A DNA stretch of 64,000 nt from Dendrophyllia cribrosa (taxonomy: Eukaryota; Cnidaria; Anthozoa; Scleractinia; Dendrophylliidae). Both the position numbers and the translations under genes were made by a program. Shown one piece after another: positions 11,850-24,500 of the stretch. The DNA lies in contig JAJLRJ010000004.1 of the NCBI GenBank assembly GCA_024195265.1, positions 44,035,568 through 44,099,567 on the forward strand, written 5' to 3'. Below the pieces are notes generated by a model. The model saw only the letters and a list, made by a program, of their open reading frames with translations. It had not been told where the DNA came from and did no database searches. The first letter of the stretch is position 1, and each line of letters begins with the position of its first letter.

Positions 11850-13067
11850 CTAGAGTGCTGAGGTGACAAACTTTTTGTCCACTTCATACACTACATGTGG
11901 TCTAATACGACGCATCGTCCTGCCTGGTAAACAGTGTGGTACATGACACCAGGAAGGCATAATGTCCAGACATGCTTCACGAAACTTGCTGATCCGAATA
12001 TAATAAATCATTGGCTTCAGAGTAGTGTTCAAGTAAGCTATTAAAATGACCACAATATCCGCAACATAGGACAACGACTTTGCATGTCCATTGAAAAGTA
12101 AATGAAAGCGACTTACTGTATAAGGCACATCACAAATCACAAATAAAATAAACAGGATTAAAATGGTGGTGAAAGCTCTCGTCTTAAAACTGTAGTCGAT
12201 ATTCATTTTGCCCGGTCGATGCATTTTTGTCATAACACCACCGGGTACTGGCGGGTGATTTTGAATTCGCGTGGAATTTCTTCTCACTGTTCTTAAAATT
12301 GACACAAAGCAATATCCCATGACAAGAAGCGGAATACAAACAGTTGATGTAAAAAAGAACAGCCCGTAAGATAAATCAAGCTTTCCTTGGCTAGGCCATT
12401 CCAAAGAGCATTGAATTTGTCCCAACTCAAAGCCATAACTACCCCAGCCAAATATCGGAGGCAGAACGATTGCTAAAGATAGGACCCATGATATTAAAAT
12501 GTACATTTTGGCCTTGCGTGGTGTTAGAGTGTCTTTTCGCCGCACAATTATCATGAACCTGTCGACTGATATTGTGAGCAGCAGAAACGTTCCTTCTGTC
12601 ACGAAGAAGTTGAATAAAATGGCATTTATTTGACAAAACACCTCTCCAAGAAGCCACTCTTGGGCGACCAGTGATATTACAGTAAATGGCATACAAAAAA
12701 TTGCCGTCATAACGTCCGCCATCGCTAATGTTGCGAGCAAGATGTTTATGGCCGATCGCATAGCGGGTTTCTGATAAACTATATAGCAAACGACCGAGTT
12801 CCCCACGACACTGACTAAAAACATTAAAACGAACAGCAAACCCAACGTTACCACACATGCCGTTGAAAATGGCGTAAAAACAGATGAAATTTGACTTGAA
12901 TTCGCTACATTGTAGATGGTCGTGTCACCTATGTTAGGTATTGTTGGGTTCACCATAACACCACTCTGACAGCGCCAGGGCCTCTGCTTCGATGCGAGTA
13001 ATCTCCTGTCCACAGTTGCATCAAGAAATGCCGTTTTCCGAAGATAATTTTTTTCACGTGATGGCAA
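11850..13067 (-). CDS. Class A GPCR, GPR45/GPR63 (PSP24)-like, intronless
   Basis: This single ORF encodes up to 405 residues with seven hydrophobic segments. Diagnostic features in order: GN in TM1 (SVVGNSVVCY); LAMAD in TM2; cysteine at the TM3 start (EVFCQ); DRF in place of DRY (ISVDRFMIIVRRKDTLTP); TM4 tryptophan and FGW; extracellular-loop-2 cysteine (IQCSLEW); CDVP in TM6 in place of CWxP; and KPMIYY in place of NPxxY in TM7. The SVDRF-IIVRR stretch is characteristic of the vertebrate orphan receptors GPR45/GPR63. A Cys-rich tail (CLDIMPSWCHVPHC) could be palmitoylated. The start is uncertain: Met38 (codon at 12954-12956) precedes a short Asn-bearing N-terminus (NVANSS) and is as good as the first Met, so the first 37 codons may be leader. 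Plasma-membrane signalling is expected; the ligand is unknown. Confidence 0.9.
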   Translation of the reverse strand: MPSREKNYLRKTAFLDATVDRRLLASKQRPWRCQSGVMVNPTIPNIGDTTIYNVANSSQISSVFTPFSTACVVTLGLLFVLMFLVSVVGNSVVCYIVYQKPAMRSAINILLATLAMADVMTAIFCMPFTVISLVAQEWLLGEVFCQINAILFNFFVTEGTFLLLTISVDRFMIIVRRKDTLTPRKAKMYILISWVLSLAIVLPPIFGWGSYGFELGQIQCSLEWPSQGKLDLSYGLFFFTSTVCIPLLVMGYCFVSILRTVRRNSTRIQNHPPVPGGVMTKMHRPGKMNIDYSFKTRAFTTILILFILFVICDVPYTVSRFHLLFNGHAKSLSYVADIVVILIAYLNTTLKPMIYYIRISKFREACLDIMPSWCHVPHCLPGRTMRRIRPHVVYEVDKKFVTSAL

Positions 13068-13929
13068 TCAAAGACCGCAATAGCCGATATCCACGAGCAA
13101 AACTTTGTAATAGCTCGATCTTTTTCTCGCCTCGACTGTTTGCCTTTTTCCTTGTTTGTCAAGCCACTGTCGAAGAAAGCTAATTTTCCTACGCCGACTG
13201 CGTAATTCTTATACCATTCCAAACAAAACCATGACTACAAGCTTGATTTTAAGAACTCCTGTTTAAATAGGGAACGGCAGATGTTTAAAGATATCATGCT
13301 AACGAGGCAAGATGGCGAACACAGTGGTTGGCGAAACTTTAAAACCCTTCCATCTTAAAAATGGTGCAAACTGATAAGATATGAACTTCTTAATGCAACT
13401 TTTTCTCTCCAACGTTGAATTTAGGCCATAAGTCAATAAAATCGAGCTGTCACTTGCTGTACAATATTACTTTCTTTCTTTCTTTTTGAAGGCTGCACAT
13501 GCGATTATGAGCCCGCGCGTACAGCGTCCGCGTTGAAATATGTTTTCCTTTATGTAATTGATCCGTAATTTAGCCAATCACAAGACTGATTAATTTTTGC
13601 ACTGACAGAAATACTCATAATTTTCCTCACAATTGTGCAATACCATACAATATGTTTTACATTGTAATATTGGTTATAGCACTTTTCAGGGCTTATTTAC
13701 AAATGTACGAAAACTAAATAAACTAGATAAAGTGAATAACAAAAATGTATAGCAAAAATATGAAAATAGAATAGTTGTTAATTAGCAGAGTGGTCCTTTT
13801 TGTCCCCCTCACATTTTTCACACATTTTATTCTGTTTAGTGTTTTGACAATCTTCACTGTCCATTATGACACAGTCAGAGATGGTGTGTGTGTGCGTGGG
13901 GGGGGGGGGCGGGGGGGGGGGGGGGGGGG

Positions 13930-15335
13930 GTTAACCACGGTTATACGAAAGAAATTTGCAAAAGTTAAGCAAAGTCAGGCTAAAAGTTTAGGTTGTCATT
14001 TTCACTGTTTAAAGTTTGATATATTGTCAATACACTGTCAATTTACCAAACGCGGGCTCCATTTGCCAACATAATTTTGATCAGGCGCAAAGAGTTTTGG
14101 TCAGTTTTGAACGGAAAAAAGCTCATTTTGAGAAAAATTAAAAGATAGTATTATAAACGTCAATGCAATTTTGAAGGCAAGGACCAACGTAACAAAACAG
14201 AAGCACCGGATCCAAATTGAGGATCTAATCAGCTATAAATAATAGTAATAAACGAAAAAAAAAAAAAAAAAAGTAAGGCTGATTCGACAGTGAAGGAATA
14301 TAAAAATGTAATTTATCCAATATTTCAAAAGGCACGGCCTTTCTTCTTCAGGGTATTACAAATAATGACTATGGGTAAACTAGGACGTTACAATTTAAAT
14401 TAGAGTATAGCGTGCAATATGATGCTATGATAACATATAATACAATGGAAAAGTAACCGTTGAAGATTTAAAGCTTAAAACACCGTTACAAAAGAGATGA
14501 AAAAAGAAGAACACGCAACATAAAGGTATTACATTTCATCTTTTTTATTAATTCCTAGAGGTTCAAGAGTGTTACCTCTATCGATGAGATATGCTTCTCT
14601 TGCTTTGCGTACAGCGTCACGATTAGAATGAATAAGTTCGAGTGGAATGAGTGTTATGTCTTTAGCTGAATGGTCGCTACAAACAGTACATTGGTGAAAC
14701 CAAACGACGACTTAAGGACCGTTTTAACGAACACCGCAGAACAGTTGACAACCCAGCTAACATATCTAAGCCCACTACAGTATCAGAACATTTCCTCACT
14801 AGCGACCATTCAGCTAAAGACATAACACTCATTCCACTCGAACTTATTCATTCTAATCGTGACGCTGTACGCAAAGCAAGAGAAGCATATCTCATCGATA
14901 GAGGTAACACTCTTGAACCTCTAGGAATTAATAAAAAAGATGAAATGTAATACCTTTATGTTGCATGTTCTTCTTTTTTCATCTCTTTTGTAACGGTGTT
15001 TTAAGCTTTAAATCTTCAACGGTTACTTTTCCATTGTATTATACTATCATAGCATCATATTGCACGCTATACTCTAATTTAAATTGTAACGTCCTAGTTT
15101 ACCCATAGTCATTATTTGTAATACCCTGAAGAAGAAAGGCCGTGCCTTTTGAAATATTGGATAAATTACATTTTTATATTCCTTCACTGTCGAATCAGCC
15201 TTGCTTTTTTTTTTTTTTTTTTTTTTCGTTTATTATAAACGTCAACTATTTTTTTTTTATTTATCCTTGCCCATATTTCCATTTAATATGAAATAAAGTC
15301 CCACTAAACGAAAAACGCCTCGGACGTTTGAACGC
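13930..15335 (-). repeat. Older dispersed repeat, split by a later insertion
   Basis: 13930-14163 and 15231-15335 together match, in inverted orientation, an uninterrupted copy at about 31350-31770. Matching landmarks include AAATTTGCAAAAGTTAAGCA, CATTTGCCAACATAATTTTG and ATTTCCATTTAATAT. The two halves are separated by the Penelope-like insertion. The outer ends contain an inverted motif near GCGGTCAAACG, suggesting a non-autonomous DNA element. A poly-G tract at about 13898-13930 borders it. Confidence 0.65.
14164..15230 (+). mobile_element. Penelope-like element 3' end, palindromic copy
   Basis: Arms of about 430 bp (14246-14678 and 14801-15236) are near-perfect inverted repeats around a 122-bp spacer. 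Reading plus from the spacer through the right arm (14687-14950) gives about 87 codons of a GIY-YIG endonuclease end: YIGETKRRLKDRFNEHR, then ESLV-like helices (REAYLIDRGNTLEPLG) and a stop. That is the C-terminal domain typical of Penelope-like retroelements. The reverse transcriptase part is missing. The flanks repeat TATTATAAACGTCAA (14149-14163 and 15231-15245), a 15-bp target duplication. Each arm ends in a poly-A/poly-T run. Confidence 0.8.
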
Positions 15336-15342
15336 GGCGGAG

Positions 15343-15453
15343 GTAGGGGGAGGGGGAGGGGGAGGGGGAGGGGGTTGGGGGCGTGGATCTTAGGTTGACA
15401 CTACGCGAGTAGGCCTGGTGAAGAGCCAATCTTGTATCATATTTCATGCAAAT
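15343..15453 (+). promoter_or_regulatory. Candidate promoter of the CAP-Gly gene
   Basis: About 130-240 bp upstream of the ATG lie a (GGGGGA)n tract (about 15343-15376, potential G-quadruplex on the coding strand), a CCAAT box (AGCCAATC near 15424) and an octamer ATGCAAAT at 15446-15453. The motifs are seen directly. Promoter function is inferred from position, and no transcription start can be fixed. Confidence 0.4.
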
Positions 15454-15582
15454 GAACAAAACTTCCTGTCAAAGCGAGTGACTGCCAGCATTTCTCTCTT
15501 TTTCGTCGAACAACAAACAAACGAGTCGTTCAGACAGTTACAGCAGATGAAGGAATTCACCTGAAGCTGTCTCTTATTTGAA

Positions 15583-18500
15583 ATGCAGTGCCCTTTTTGC
15601 CAAGAAGAAGTTGGTAGTGCAGATGATTTGCAGATACATTGTTTAGTCTGCACTTCGGCTTATGCAGGTACAGTGTGTGTGGAAAAAGTTTGATCTTTTT
15701 AATGGCGATAGCATTTTAACATCACTGAAAAAAGTTGACTAAGAACAACTTTCATCAACCTTATTAACTTGACATTTTTCTGTGGTTACAGAGCCGAGTA
15801 GATCTAGAGCTCCCAGAGTGGATAGCGTAGTTGTTCGTTTTCGTTGGGTAAAATCAAGACCATGCTTTGAGAGAGAGGTTCACCTTATAAGCTCGTTGGT
15901 GAGTTTTTTTTTATAAATAGCATATTTTAACCGCAACCATAAGAGACAATAATTCATGTTACACGTCGTTTTGAATCTTTGGCTTTTTTCAGCGTTACCG
16001 TTGTCATGCTTTGTTAATCAGATTTGGTCGATATCCGGAAGTCGAACCGAAGAAATTGATTGTGACTTGGTTTGTTTACCTTTCGGTTTCGCGTTTTGGT
16101 TGTTGTAGAGCAACTGTCGTAAGAAAGTTCTTTTCTGAAAGGTCATCGAATATGTTATGACTTCAAAAGCTTATTTAGTATTTGCAACTGGTAATAGTGT
16201 CATTTTCCTGTACTAATTTTCATCCTTAGACAAGCGCGTAATCATTGTACTGTTTTTAGTGTTTCAACACCTTTCTGCAAAGACTTTTATATCGGTTCCC
16301 TGAACTCTTTTCACTGTTTACTTTTAGCGAAATCAGGACAATTTACAGCTTAATATATGTTTTACTGGAAGCATCATAACAATTTTCATTTAATAGTACG
16401 TGTTTAACTTAACAAGAAGGTTCTTCATTAAACTTTAATGCGGATTTTCGTTTCGTCGTTCATGACTGCACAAGTTATAATTATAGAGTATCCCACAGCC
16501 TCTTCTGTCTTGACTAATACTACTACTTGTAATTGTTTGTTCATCGAATTCTTTGTCACAGATCTCTCTAAAGCAATTAAGAAGAGAGAAGTTTCAAAGA
16601 AAATACTTTAGGGGAATTCTTAATAAACAGAATTTTAAATATGAATTTCAATACACTTTGCAAAAAGCCTTTATATTGAGAGCTTTGTGCTATCATGATA
16701 ATTGGTAGGTTTTAGTTATGGTTTACTGTTGATTGGATAAAAAAAAATTATGTAATTGTCATGCATTAATGAAATAATCTATTTCAATAATTTTCATATG
16801 CGTGAACAAATTGTGATTCCATCCAAACCTGGAAGTTATCATAGAATTACTTACTACAATTTATTTTGGTTATTGTAGCGACTGTACAAATACATGTTGT
16901 ATTTAATAGCAATTAGTCTACAATAACCAGGATAAGACATATTAACAAATTTAAAAAATGTTCTTTGGTTAAAAAGATTAAAATTTTCGAGCTATCGATT
17001 GCCAGTCTGCAATCTTTGATAAATAATGAATAAAAAGCACAAACATGGCAATATATACGGTGTGAAGTAGAAAAATACAATAAAAATATATTCGGGTTAG
17101 GGTTAGGCTCGATTTCCGCCGCTTTCTCACGTCCGATCTCTGAGCCTCCCCGAGAAGTCTTTTCGGGGGAGGAGCGCGGGCTCGTTTCGCGAACAGCGGC
17201 TGGTAATCGAGCCTAGGTTAGGGTTCAAACAAGAACAATGATTTTAACAACACCCATGTAATCAACAAGGGACATTTTTGTGTAAGGAAAACACTGGAAT
17301 CTTGGCATACCGCAATTACAAGCGAAGCAGACAATAACTCTAAACAATTACCTATGGCAATATTCAATTCTTTTATGAACTTCATATTAGCATTTTATTG
17401 TTTTTATTTTATGTTTCTACTTCACACTTTTTACCGTATATATTTCCATGTTCGAAAGCACGTAAATTTTAAACTTTTTAACCAGAGAACGTTTTTTTAA
17501 ATGTGTTAATAATATTATCGTTGATAGAAAAAAAAAACTGTAAGAGATTTTACTTGTCAAATTTGAGGAATATACATGTAGCTGTGCTGGGAAATATGTT
17601 GGATTTTCACTTTTCTGTTCATTTGTCTTACTATAAAACTGTTCAAGTTCATGGGCAAAAATCTGCAGAGAAGTGAATGAAAAACTAAAAAGCAAAAACA
17701 CAGTTGCAACCATTAAATTTAGTAACTTAAAACCTTTTGACAGATATCATAAGCTTGTAGACTGTGGATATCTTAGAAATAAATTTTACCCAAAATATTT
17801 GACACAGATTCTCATACAAACACTGTATTTTCCACCACGTTTATCATTACCCTACTTTCAGAATGGTGATCACAACCATGAAATCTCCTATTATCACTTT
17901 CCACCATACATGTATCTCCACTAAGTCTTATACATTGTGTGAAGCTGGGGTCATTGTATCTGTTCATAGGCTGGTTCAGTGATACTTCATTGGAAGGAAG
18001 ATGAAGGGTTGTATGAGTCTGACACTATTGTTGTTCCAGTTGGCGAGCATACCTGCCAGTTGGCTGTTGGGGGTGATGTTGTATCAACTGAAACATTTGA
18101 AGTCAATCAAGACAGTGATGTTATATTCATAATCATCGAAGAAGGTGCAATATTTATTTTAAGATCAATGGTTAATATTTGGCTGAAGTCAAATGCTGTT
18201 AAATATCATACAGATATGGTCAGCTCAGATGAGAGAAATTATCCATGATAACAGGGTGTCCTTTTTAAGTAGGATAAATTAAGTTGAAAAAATGCATGAC
18301 TTCTGGGACTGAAAAAACTGTCCTTAACAAAAAGGTCTTGATCCATATTATTAATTAAACCTGTTTTTATTATGCAGAGTTTGACTGCATTTTAACTGGT
18401 TTTCTAGTATGCTGATTATTTTTTTCATGTTTATATATTTACAGTGTTATATAAAGTCAAGGCAATGTAAAATTGTAAATAAATGAAGTTTGGGATATTT

Positions 18501-21500
18501 TACCAATTAATTTTTTGACATTTTGACCTGTGATGCAAAAAGTGCAGCTGATCTCCTTTATTTGTACTTTACAGATAGACTGAACTGTTCTTATTTACAG
18601 CCAATTTTAGATACACAACATTTGAAGATTCTGACAGGAGAACAAGAATACATGTAAGTGGAGGAGGATCTGATGAAGAATCTGAACCAGTGGACACCCA
18701 TGAAAGACATGATCAGCCTCCGCTTGGTAAAATTGACAATAAATTAATGCATTGTAATTTGTTGTATGTAAGTGCACATAATAAATGACCTCAAAGTAAG
18801 TTTTGACGAACTCTTAAAATGATTTGCAAGTCAAACAAAGAAGCTTAACCAAAAACACTTATTAATAAGCTCAGTTCTTTAAATTCCTTTTGCCTGTGGA
18901 TCTGTTTTTAATTATTAGTTTGGTGTTACATGTATATTTATTTTGTTTATTTTCTTTTTTAATGCATTCCTATTTTCTATTACTGGTACATATAGAGTCA
19001 CACTGTATTTTTAACACATTTTTATCATTTTTCGATTAAAAAGATTTTTTTACTGAAGATGTAGAGCTACTCCATGTTTATACTTTAATAAACCATTATT
19101 ATTTTAATTATTAAATTATAATATTATTATCATTTATTATAAGTGGAACACTTGCATTATTTTAACCATTGGTATGACTCCTTTATAGACATGGAATCAA
19201 GAGAGAGATGCAGTGAGACGTCAAATGGAATGAGTCCACTGTACAGGGAGCTACTGAGGCATCAGGTACATTGTTTGTCATAATACTGATGCAAAATTCT
19301 GTATAAGTCTTTGAATCATTTGCTTATATTTATATTAATTTTGTTGAAAGAAAATTGGAAGGAATTTTCAGTGTGTTTCAAACTTTGTATGGAGTGTTAA
19401 ATTGACAACAAATAAGAATATGTATGCCTTTTTTGATGGTTTGACAGATAATACTTGTGTGTGTATTTTACAAGTTGTGCATTGCTTTTTCTAGCACCAT
19501 ATTGGCGAGGAAAAAGATGAACAATGAGTAAAATATCTGTGCATATTTTCTCTTAAAACCATCACAGAGCTCAAAAAAATTCCCGTCCAGTTGTCCCGGG
19601 ACATGTAGATTTTTGTGTTGGGAAAGTAACTTTCCCCACTCACTTGCCTGACAGGCAAGGATATGGACGAGCTGCTCAAGAACTCAGCTTAAGTAACAAT
19701 AATTTATAAAAACTTGTCCAGGCAAGTGAAACTCAAGACTTGCTTGACCAAAGGGCAAGTTTAAGTTTTACTTTTATCCAAGCCCTGCATCAAATGTCTC
19801 AAGGATCTATTTAATTTGACGGCTTTACTTTCCAATTTTTGAGAAGCATTTGGATAGTACCTTCTCAGTTTAGCCACATAACATAACATAACCTTTATTA
19901 AAGTGTCTAAGCATTCTACAATTTTCTGACATCTTTTCAAAATTTGGAGAGAATTGTTTCATGTAGCCTGCCTCCCACAGATCTTGCATTTGCTAGGCAA
20001 GTGGAAACTGAAAGCAAATTTATCAGAAAATTCTTTACAAAGTGTGAAAAAGTAATAAATATCTTTGTTACGTGGTAAAAAACAGTGTGCTATGCTTTTC
20101 AAAATGGGGTCCACATTTTTAAACAGCTCTATAATAAAAATTATCAGACAAGTATTAATTTGATAAATACAATATTATTTTATTAAATACTCTTGAAATA
20201 ATATTATTAAACTAAAGGCTGGTTCTCATATAATCGCCCCGGTCGTCCCGGTCATCCGAGTCGTTTCAAAAAGTGCACGGACGATTGGGACGATTATATG
20301 AGAACACTTCTGAGACGACCCGGGACGATCGCAAACGACTCGGACGACTGGGACGATCGTGGTCGCTTGGATAGAACTGTGTTCTATCCAGACGACTGGG
20401 ACGACCGTGAAAAATCAGAGATGATCATATAAGAACTACTCTCAGGCGACCGGGACGACTGGGGCGATTGAAGCGACCCAAATCTACCCCAGAATGCAGT
20501 ATTATTGCCCAAAACATGTTGTCGGACCCAGTTCACGACCACGCTATTGACGTTCGAGACCACCGGAACGATCAAATGAAAACCCAAATCGCTTGAGTCG
20601 TCCCGATTGCCTGAGTCGTTTGCAAAAAAAATTGAAACAACTCGGACGACCGGAGCGACTGGGACAATTATATGAGAACCAGCCTTAAGTATGTAACTTT
20701 TCTGCTTTTAAAGTTATTTTGATACCAATTTCATTACTATGCAAATTATGCCAAAGTTTATTTCAACCCCCTGTAATTAAATATTGATACTAAAGCAAAC
20801 ATTAATGGTACGTTACTATTGATTCTGCACAATGCCCTGTGAAGCTGGACAAACTTGTTAGTCTTCTTGTATTAATTATAAAAAGTGATAGTTTTTTTTT
20901 TTCAGTTAACTTGATATTTAGGATAAAATGTCGATTCAGTACAATCAGAGAAAAGAATATATTTTTTTAAAGTTGTACATGTATTTGAATAATTTACTGC
21001 AATCTAACTGATAGACATTGTTTAATGAATTCTTTGGTTTATCAACATTCTTTCTTATTACATTTTCAAATAAAATTATTATGGTTTAGTTTTTTTAAAT
21101 AATGTTGGAACTAAAGCATACACCAATGAAAAAAAATTATTAATCCTTTGTTGCCTAAAAGTAATTTAAAATATGTATGTTCAACAAACTAAAAGTGTGA
21201 TAAGAATTAAGTTCAGTTTTCAGTCCTCTCTGTTAAAAGTTCAAGTCTAAAAGGATTTATCATCCTAAATGTTTAATGCAGGTGCCAAAGATGTGTTCTT
21301 TACTTCCACATGCTGAAAGTATGAATTATTTTCAGTGGCAATTACTTGAATTCATGTTTAAACTAAGGGCGCTTACCATTTGTCAGAACTGCCCGGCCGC
21401 ACATCTATTCGTAAATATTATTCTATTACATGTAAGTCAGAACTGGTCGACCAGACTGGTAAATTTGGAAATAGTATACACCCTTTTTATGGACTTGTAG

Positions 21501-24500
21501 GAACAAGTCTTCAAAAGGATGCATTCTAGTTACAAACGGACCAGACTGGCCGGCCAGTTCTGACAAATGGTAAGCGCCCTAAGTTACAGTACCACTACTT
21601 TGAAATAATGTTTTAAAGCTCGTACTGATACTTTTATGTTTGAAGTTGTTCATTGTGATTTGTAATTTATACTGAAATGCAGCTTAAAAACATTGCTGGT
21701 TACACAAGGTATATAAAGTTACATTGTGCTTCCTTTTTAAGTATCACATTCTTTGATTATAACATAGATAACATACAGTGGAAATATCTCGATTTAGCAA
21801 ACCTCTATATAACGAAGTCCTCAGTATAATTTATACAAACAATATTCTTCAGCCCAGCAAAATTACAAGTGAAATGTATGGAACAGAACCTCGATATAAC
21901 GAACCTCGATATAACAAAATCCTTGTTATAATGAACACAATCCGGCAGCCTAAACGTAAAATCTACCCCGATATAACGAATAAATGTCAACGCACGACAA
22001 AACATGAATGCGGAACAGGCCAACAGTGTGTGCTATAGGGCTGAGGTATAACCTGTACAGTTTTCCAGTGCCATAGTTATGTTTACAGTGTACTGTAGCT
22101 TCATACAGGCATTTTAAAATTGCAAAATGTTATTTGTTAAGATCCGGAAATATGTAACACGGTTACAAAACAATTATAAACTATAACTCGATGTAGCAAA
22201 CATTTTGGTTGTTTTTCCGAAAATTCATTATAACAAGGCGTTCGAAGAAAGAAACCCTTGCGTTCTCCAACGGATGACAACAACCAAGGAAGGGGTGGGG
22301 ACCAGGAGTATAGGGTACAGGAAGTGGGAAGTTCACATCCCCCTGTCTTCCCCTCATGGGTGACAGGAACCACCAAGGAAGGGGTGGAAACTGAGAGTTA
22401 AGGGTACAGAAAGTGGGGAGTTAAGAAACCCCTGAGTGTCTTCCTGTACTGTGAATAATAACATGCTTGTTTGTTTCCAGCTGAGCCATGGTGAGCCATC
22501 TTGGGTTCCAGGAAGTGGAGTTCAGTCACCTGTAATGTCCGAAACAGACTTTAGTACTCTTGCTGGTCAGCAAGATGATGAGCCTCCCATACCAGGCACC
22601 CCACCAGATCATGTGGAGGAGCTGCTACCAGGATTGGAGCCAGAAAGCCGCCCAGGAGACTTGTCTGGGGAAAGCGACGGTGTGCCGTCACTTTCTGATG
22701 GTGGAATTGATGAGCAAACTGGTAAATATTTTGAAACTGAAAATTAAGAGCAGATCCGTGCAAGAATCAAACAAAATCGCAAATCTTCGGCAAAGCTGAA
22801 AAAAATCAAATTCGCTCCTCTTTTGCATATAGATAGTCTATAGTAAGTACATGAATGCCATGTAGTTTTTTCCTTGAAATATCTATTTGTTTCCGAGAAA
22901 AACGAAGAAAGTCGTTATCATCTCAGTGCACAATTTGGCAATCCCAAACACATGCAAACAGGGTTGAAATAAGTCACGATTCACTAATCTCGCGTATGAA
23001 AACTACTGCGCTAGAAAAAGCTGTCATAGTTCCAATTTGTTGTATAACTTGTCATAGTCTAAACACCATGATTTCATAAAAATTGGATTAATCTAAGTAT
23101 TCAAGGGAAGCCAAAAGCGTATGACTCTCCCGTGCTCCGTAAAACGGTAGGCGAAAAACAACAATGATTTTGAGCATGTGCCTTTGTTCAGAATTTCGTA
23201 ATATTATGAATGACAATACTAGAATTGACGATCTTTCAAAATATGTAAAGTTTAGTCTGGGGAAATGAATTTGAGATTTTTAAGAATTTGTTGAAAATCG
23301 TGAACGAAAGACATAAAATCACGCCACCTTATGTATGCGTGACCAACAACAAAAACACTTAGAACGTTTTTCCTTGAGAAATCTTGGCAATTTTATTAAA
23401 CTCTGACGCCAAAAAACAATGGAAATATACAAACCTTAACTTGGATATGACATTCTTGAATGTCCAAAATGTTTCGTTTTGCCGTCTGTTCAATTTCATT
23501 CGTGAAGTTTATCATGAACAGTGAAGATCAGTGAAGCCCGTAGCCACGATCAAAACCGCTTTACGTTTCGCTGAATTCTTCGTAGCTCACTTTGCACTTT
23601 CGTACTCTTTATACTGTTGATACAATTTTTACTGGTGGAAACTGTTAAAGGGCTCACAATAAAGCAAACTAGTTCAAGCATGTGTTCCCAGTTTTCCATC
23701 CTTGCATAAACGTGAACCATTTTGAGACCCATGATATGCAAATTACGTCTGAAATTTGCATATCAGGCTGAGCAAGCGTTCATGACAGTCACAGTTGGTA
23801 CACAGAGTGGATATTAAGGTATTCTCAGTGGCCAAAACTCCATATTTTTTTCTTAAAGTTTGATGAGTGTTGTTCGGAAGCCGTCAATTAATACAGTTCA
23901 AAACAGGAAAGAGATCTCGTGGGTTTTAAAATACAGTATTGACAGAAAACCAATATTTATTACATGGGTGGGGTTGGGTTGGGGTGGATTTTGTCGGCCT
24001 GGATTTCACATGTTAAGCTACACAAATAATCTTTCAAACGAGAACGCAGATACAAAGATTGAGAAATTTTGATCCATTTACTGGTCATTGTTTTTATTTT
24101 TAGAGTTTTATAAAGTCTTCTACTTCCGCTTCTGGTATCTGATTGGACTGCTATGGTAAAACAACAACAAAGACAGGCCAGCCCTAGTTTCATTTCTAGA
24201 GTGTGACAATCGACAATGCTTTAGTTGTGAGAGGAACATTCCTCCTTCATTGTCCCGCTTTTAATAAGAAATATTTCGGTAATCTTCTCTTTAGTCGATA
24301 CCGTACATGATTCGCGCTTTCCGCTCATTCCTTGCTCTGGTATTACCTTTTTCTGTTTTTTAAAGGGGAGGTCGGGCCAATAAGAAATCAATTCCTGCGA
24401 AAAATTGCAGACGAAAAAAAAATAAACACAATAAAATGAAGTTAAAAACACATTGAAAACTAGTGGAAAAGAATCAATGCAAGGCACGTTTCATGCACAG

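Noticed and set aside
17094..17224. Telomere-like GGGTTAGGGTTAGG and GGTTAGGGTT, suggesting an interstitial telomere
   Set aside because: The two copies are the exact 9-bp target duplication of a MITE; there are only one or two units on each side.
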